Assembly (NCBI GenBank): GCA_028678555.1
Contig: JAJRDF010000055.1
Span: 1 to 8,507, forward strand
Length of the DNA: 8,507 nucleotides
Source of the DNA: Methanomicrobiales archaeon
GTDB lineage: Archaea > Halobacteriota > Methanomicrobia > Methanomicrobiales > JACTUA01
Direction of reading: 5' to 3'
Shown in pieces: positions 5,961 through 8,507 of the stretch. The translations under genes and the position numbers were made by a program. The notes under the pieces are model-generated. The model was not told the DNA's origin, ran no database searches, and saw only the letters and a program-made list of their open reading frames with translations. The number at the start of each line of letters is the position of its first letter. The first letter of the stretch is position 1.

Positions 5961-7289
5961 ATGCGTATGGACTGGGCGGAGAAGTACCGCCCCGCGAGGC
6001 TGCAGGATATCGTCGGCAACACCGCCGCCGTCCGGCAGATCTTTGACTGGGCGAAGTCCTGGACCCGGGGGTCAAAACCCCTCCTTCTCTACGGGAAGCC
6101 GGGCACCGGGAAGACCTCCTCGGCCTACGCCCTGGCCCGGGACATGGGCTGGGAAATCCTCGAGCTGAACGCCAGTGACCAGCGGACGAAGGCAGTGATC
6201 GACCGGGTGGCGGGATCCTCCAGCACCACCGCATCCCTGTCGGGGGCGACCCGGAAACTGATCCTGCTGGACGAGGCCGACAACCTGCAGGGCAACGCCG
6301 ATCGGGGGGGTGCCCGGGGCATCATCGACACGATCCGCCGGTCCCGGCAGCCCATCATCCTCGTGGCCAACGATCCCTACGGTATCCCTCCCGAGCTCCG
6401 TTCCCTCTGCGAGCCGGTCCAGTTCCGGGCCGTCCAGGCACGGTCCCTCGTCCCCCGGCTGAAGTTCATCTGCACGATGGAGAAGATCCGGTGCAGTGAA
6501 ACGGTGCTCACCCAGGTGGCTGCCCGGGCCGGCGGGGATGTGAGGGCAGCCATCACCATGCTCCATGCCGCGGCCGCGGGCAGGGAGTCCCTGGAGGAGG
6601 GGGATCTCCTCTCCTCGGAGAAGGATGACCGCCCCAGCATCTTTGACCTGGTGACGAGCGTCTACCGGGGCACCGATGACCGCCGGCTGATGCAGGAGTA
6701 CTACGGATTCGATGATACCCCCTCGACGCTGGTCCAGTGGATCGAGGGGAGCCTCTCGCACCTCGAGGACCTGCCTTCCCGGTGGAAGGCCTACCGGTGT
6801 CTCTCCCGGGCCGACGAGTTCCTGGGGCTGACCTTCCGCCGGCAGTACTTCCCCCTCTGGCGGTACGCGAGTGCACTCCTCCTTCTCGGCACCATGGATG
6901 CCGCGGCGGGACGGGGGATCCATGCCCGGATCACCCCGCCGTCCCGCTGGGGGCGGATGGGCAGGGCCCGGAAGCAGAAAGCCCTCCGGACCGGTCTCGT
7001 CCGTCGCCTCTCGGGGATGACGCACCTCTCCGATGCTGCCCTCCGGGACGAGTACCTGACCCTCATTGCCCTCCTCGTGGAGCGGAATCCGGACCGGTAC
7101 ACGGACCTCCTCTCCCTGGACGCCGATGAGCTGACGCTCTTTCTCCATGACCGGCCAAAGGCCGAGGCGGTAGTGAAAGCCCGGGCAAGGAGGGAGAAGG
7201 CCGAGGAGCGGCCGGGCAAAGCAGAGAAGCCGGCCCGGGAGGGGAAGCCGGCGAAGAAGGCTCCGGGCGGTCAGTCCTCGCTCTTCTGA
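5961..7289 (+). CDS. rfcL: Replication factor C large subunit (clamp loader)
   Basis: The 442-residue large subunit of the archaeal clamp loader, which with small subunits opens PCNA and places it on primed DNA. The AAA+ part carries Walker A GKPGTGKT (45-52), Walker B LILLDEADN (100-108), sensor 1 LVANDPYG (134-141) and sensor 2 GGDVRAAI (191-198). At 149-151 it reads SLC where small subunits carry the SRC arginine finger, as expected for the large subunit. A helical C-terminal domain follows (about 225-395), then a charged Lys/Arg/Glu-rich tail (about 396-437) and a terminal QSSLF (438-442), a minimal PCNA-interacting motif. Starts at 5961 (MRMDWAEKYRP) and 5967 (MDWAEKYRP) are both possible; no Shine-Dalgarno is seen and the TATA position suggests a leaderless mRNA. 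The last 19 bases overlap the UPF0146 gene on the other strand. rfcS is not in the window. Confidence 0.96.
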   Translation: MRMDWAEKYRPARLQDIVGNTAAVRQIFDWAKSWTRGSKPLLLYGKPGTGKTSSAYALARDMGWEILELNASDQRTKAVIDRVAGSSSTTASLSGATRKLILLDEADNLQGNADRGGARGIIDTIRRSRQPIILVANDPYGIPPELRSLCEPVQFRAVQARSLVPRLKFICTMEKIRCSETVLTQVAARAGGDVRAAITMLHAAAAGRESLEEGDLLSSEKDDRPSIFDLVTSVYRGTDDRRLMQEYYGFDDTPSTLVQWIEGSLSHLEDLPSRWKAYRCLSRADEFLGLTFRRQYFPLWRYASALLLLGTMDAAAGRGIHARITPPSRWGRMGRARKQKALRTGLVRRLSGMTHLSDAALRDEYLTLIALLVERNPDRYTDLLSLDADELTLFLHDRPKAEAVVKARARREKAEERPGKAEKPAREGKPAKKAPGGQSSLF

Positions 7290-7678
7290 GCGGTGTGGTA
7301 ACGGTGGAGGACCACCCCGCAGTCCACGAGTGTGCCCCCGTCCCCGTAGATCTCGTTTCCCAGGTGGTACACCAGCAGGTCGGCGTTCACCCGCCGGGCC
7401 AGTGCCACCAGGGGGGGAACCATCTCCACGCCGGGCCGGATGGCGTAGAGGAGGTCGGCTCCCCGGTAGAGACTCTCATCAGGGGAAAAAATATCGTCCC
7501 GGATCACCCGGATGCCGTCTGCCGCCGGGCGGATGTCGGTGGCCGTGACGATCCCCCCTGCAGCCGTAATCACCCGGGCCGCCTCCGGCGCACTGCCGAT
7601 CCCCACCTCCACCACGCGGTGGTAACGGGCCGCGATATACTCCCCGATCTGACGCTCAATACGTTTATACGGGGACAT
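7271..7678 (-). CDS. UPF0146 family protein
   Basis: A 135-residue protein of the archaeal family UPF0146, for which I know no assigned function. It has features of a Rossmann-type methyltransferase fold: strand and glycine motif VVEVGIGSA (22-30), an acidic end of the next strand in TATDIRP (45-51), DDIFSP (61-66) and a LLYAIRPG strand-turn (76-83). The chain is short for a full methyltransferase and shows no clear NPPY-type catalytic motif, so SAM binding is possible but activity is uncertain. The ATG at 7678 fits the usual family N-terminus (SPYKRIERQIGEYIA). A longer reading from 7870 would run antisense through amzA and is rejected. It is divergent from amzA with only 16 bases between start codons and overlaps rfcL by 19 bases tail to tail. 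No Shine-Dalgarno is seen ahead of the start. Confidence 0.85.
   Translation of the reverse strand: MSPYKRIERQIGEYIAARYHRVVEVGIGSAPEAARVITAAGGIVTATDIRPAADGIRVIRDDIFSPDESLYRGADLLYAIRPGVEMVPPLVALARRVNADLLVYHLGNEIYGDGGTLVDCGVVLHRYHTAQKSED
7663..7670 (+). promoter_or_regulatory. TATA box of amzA inside the UPF0146 gene
   Basis: GTTTATAC, centred about 28 bases upstream of the amzA ATG at 7695, is a good archaeal TATA box. It would start transcription at or a few bases before the start codon, so the mRNA would be leaderless or nearly so. It lies within the first codons of the divergent UPF0146 gene. Confidence 0.5.
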
Positions 7679-7697
7679 TACCAGACATATGGTAATG
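7676..7697. repeat. Palindrome joining the UPF0146 and amzA start codons
   Basis: CATTACCA (7676-7683) and TGGTAATG (7690-7697) are perfect inverted copies separated by six bases. The outer three bases of each arm are the start codons of the two divergent genes. Five further matching pairs (TACCA/TGGTA) are not forced by start codons. The symmetry suits a dimeric DNA-binding regulator acting on both genes, or may reflect two equal translation starts. No known operator is recognised. Confidence 0.6.
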
Positions 7698-8237
7698 CGC
7701 ATCAAAATCTTTTGGGATCCGCAGGCCCCCGTCGGCCTGCAGCGCCCCGCGGTGCGGGGCCTCTCCTCGCTTCTTGCGATGCCCGTGGAGATGGCCGAGC
7801 ACCGCTTCTTCCTGAACGGGTTTGACCCGTCCCGGAACCAGTACGATGCCCAGAAGATCCTCTCCCGCATCCAGCTCTACAAACGGCAGCAGGGAATCAC
7901 CGAACCGGTGCTCCTCGTGGTCTCCCAGGACCTCTGCCTGCCCCGGCAGGATTTTGTCTTCGGCCTGGCCCGGGAATCGGTGGGTGCCGCCGTCGTCTCC
8001 ATCGCACGGCTGGAGAACCGGTTCTATGGCCGCGAGGACGACCATGCCGACCTGGTGGGGCGCCTGGTCAGGGAGGGAGCCCACGAGATCGGGCACCTCT
8101 TCGGGCTGGAGCACTGTGCCAGCAGGGAATGCGTGATGCACCACCCGGCGACCCTGGGGGAGCTGGACCGGAAGAAAGCCTTCTGCAGCGCCTGCAGGGC
8201 CAGGCTCACCTCGGCAGAAGGGATCGACCGGATCTGA
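7695..8237 (+). CDS. amzA: Archaemetzincin, zinc-dependent metalloprotease
   Basis: A 180-residue member of the archaemetzincin family (AmzA), metzincin-type proteases whose natural substrates are unknown. Residues 130-140 read HEIGHLFGLEH, giving the three zinc-binding His (130, 134, 140) and catalytic Glu131. The family's four cysteines follow: Cys141, Cys146 with the Met148 of the Met-turn, then Cys164 and Cys167 in a CSAC pair, which bind a second zinc. All diagnostic residues are present. There is no signal peptide, propeptide or membrane segment, so the enzyme should be cytoplasmic. The start at 7695 (MRIKIFWDP) fits the family; an ATG at 7689 would add Met-Val. No Shine-Dalgarno precedes either, and the TATA spacing suggests a leaderless mRNA. 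It is divergent from UPF0146 and converges with the next gene, leaving 12 bases between stop codons. Confidence 0.95.
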   Translation: MRIKIFWDPQAPVGLQRPAVRGLSSLLAMPVEMAEHRFFLNGFDPSRNQYDAQKILSRIQLYKRQQGITEPVLLVVSQDLCLPRQDFVFGLARESVGAAVVSIARLENRFYGREDDHADLVGRLVREGAHEIGHLFGLEHCASRECVMHHPATLGELDRKKAFCSACRARLTSAEGIDRI

Positions 8238-8249
8238 AACACCACTCTC

Positions 8250-8507
8250 TCACTTCTTTTTCCTGAACAACCGCTGGGGATCCAGGTAACTCCGGAAGAA
8301 CCCGCCGGAACTGCGGGGGAAGACACCCTCGCTGGCATGACGCACGTCCTCCACCGAGTAGAACGCGTGGGGGTTGAACTCCTTGATGATCCCGACGACC
8401 CTGGGCAGGTCCTGCCGCTTTACCACCGTGAAGAGGATCGTCACCGGGCCCTGAGCTCCCTCGGCGTCCAGCAAGGTGAGACCATAGTCCTCGCCCTTCA
8501 GCCGGTC
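8250..8507 (-). CDS. DUF2179/UPF0316-like protein, C-terminal part, cut by the window edge
   Basis: The reading frame is open from the right edge (first visible residues DRLKGEDYGLTLLD) to a TGA at 8252-8250, so 85 residues of the C-terminus are seen and the start lies outside. The piece resembles the DUF2179 domain: GYG-like segment, VTILFTVVKRQDLPRVV, then FNPHAFYSVEDVR and a GVFP turn. In UPF0316 proteins this domain follows a short multi-helix membrane domain, which would be outside the window. The DUF2179 fold is a small regulatory-type domain and its ligand here is unknown. The tail is basic (RLFRKKK). A TTG at 8474 could be taken as a start, but the frame and family similarity clearly continue upstream. 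It converges with amzA. A YitT-type protein with a C-terminal DUF2179 domain is the main alternative. Confidence 0.72.
   Translation of the reverse strand, partial: DRLKGEDYGLTLLDAEGAQGPVTILFTVVKRQDLPRVVGIIKEFNPHAFYSVEDVRHASEGVFPRSSGGFFRSYLDPQRLFRKKK
8254..8261 (+). terminator. T-run terminator of amzA inside the convergent neighbour
   Basis: TTCTTTTT begins 17 bases after the amzA stop codon and fits a T-run archaeal terminator. On the other strand the same bases encode the C-terminal lysines of the DUF2179/UPF0316-like protein, so one short stretch would serve both purposes. Confidence 0.4.

Noticed and set aside
6072..7148. A 358-codon open frame on the minus strand opposite rfcL
   Set aside because: Same cause: it lies opposite a clear RFC large subunit, with no recognisable domain and no ribosome site.
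7679..7870. 64-codon upstream extension of the UPF0146 gene
   Set aside because: It runs antisense through the start of amzA, and the family N-terminus begins at the ATG at 7678.
8472..8474. TTG at 8474 as the start of the last minus-strand gene
   Set aside because: The frame stays open to the window edge and the upstream residues continue the DUF2179-like similarity, so the gene is truncated by the window rather than short.
1..8507. CRISPR arrays, insertion sequences, tRNA or rRNA genes, and a new defence-type gene cluster
   Set aside because: I found no regularly spaced repeats, transposase or integrase motifs, tRNA-like cloverleaf or rRNA sequence, and every large gene fits a core archaeal family.

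Overview
The window is GC-rich archaeal DNA, almost certainly from a hydrogenotrophic methanogen and most likely from the order Methanomicrobiales. The evidence is an archaeal-type S-adenosylmethionine synthetase, a one-domain histone, an archaeal RFC large subunit, an archaemetzincin, and two proteins from the 'methanogenesis marker' set (MtxX/marker 4 and the AIR-synthase-like marker 2). The order-level placement is an inference from gene content, GC content and protein style; no search was run. I see no insertion sequence, phage gene, CRISPR array, tRNA or rRNA. Coding density is high and gene junctions are tight or overlapping.

Layout. 1-113: left edge, with a possible divergent gene leaving the window and the promoter region of mat. 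114-3472 (+): a compact run mat-hisG-hisA-hisB in which every junction overlaps or nearly touches, so it is probably one transcript. 3473-3733: a 261-base gap with strong GC-rich hairpins and a G-quadruplex-type G-run motif. 3734-3937 (-): archaeal histone with its own TATA box, Shine-Dalgarno sequence and T-run terminator. 3938-4122: a 185-base gap holding the histone promoter, an inverted repeat and a weak small-RNA candidate. 4123-5891 (-): marker 2 followed by mtxX, overlapping by 25 bases. 5892-5960: a short divergent promoter region. 5961-7289 (+): RFC large subunit. 7271-7678 (-): UPF0146 protein, overlapping the end of rfcL tail to tail. 7695-8237 (+): archaemetzincin, divergent from UPF0146 across only 16 bases. 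8250-8507 (-): C-terminal part of a DUF2179/UPF0316-like protein that runs off the right edge.

How the genes work together. hisG, hisA and hisB supply the first, fourth and sixth-stage activities of histidine synthesis (ATP phosphoribosyltransferase, ProFAR isomerase, IGP dehydratase). Mat makes S-adenosylmethionine and is translationally coupled upstream of them; both Mat and HisG consume ATP. The marker 2-mtxX pair is the least understood part: both belong to enzyme superfamilies of known chemistry (PurM/ThiL/SelD/HypE-like and phosphotransacetylase-like), but to my knowledge neither has an assigned reaction, and their overlap suggests a joint function linked to methanogenesis. RfcL loads the PCNA clamp for DNA replication and the histone packs DNA. 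UPF0146 and archaemetzincin are both proteins of unknown physiological role, and their start codons sit inside one 22-base palindrome.

Most notable points: the marker 2-mtxX pair; the palindrome with apparently leaderless starts between UPF0146 and amzA; the rfcL PIP-box codons that lie antisense under the UPF0146 stop; and the G-run and hairpin cluster behind the his operon.
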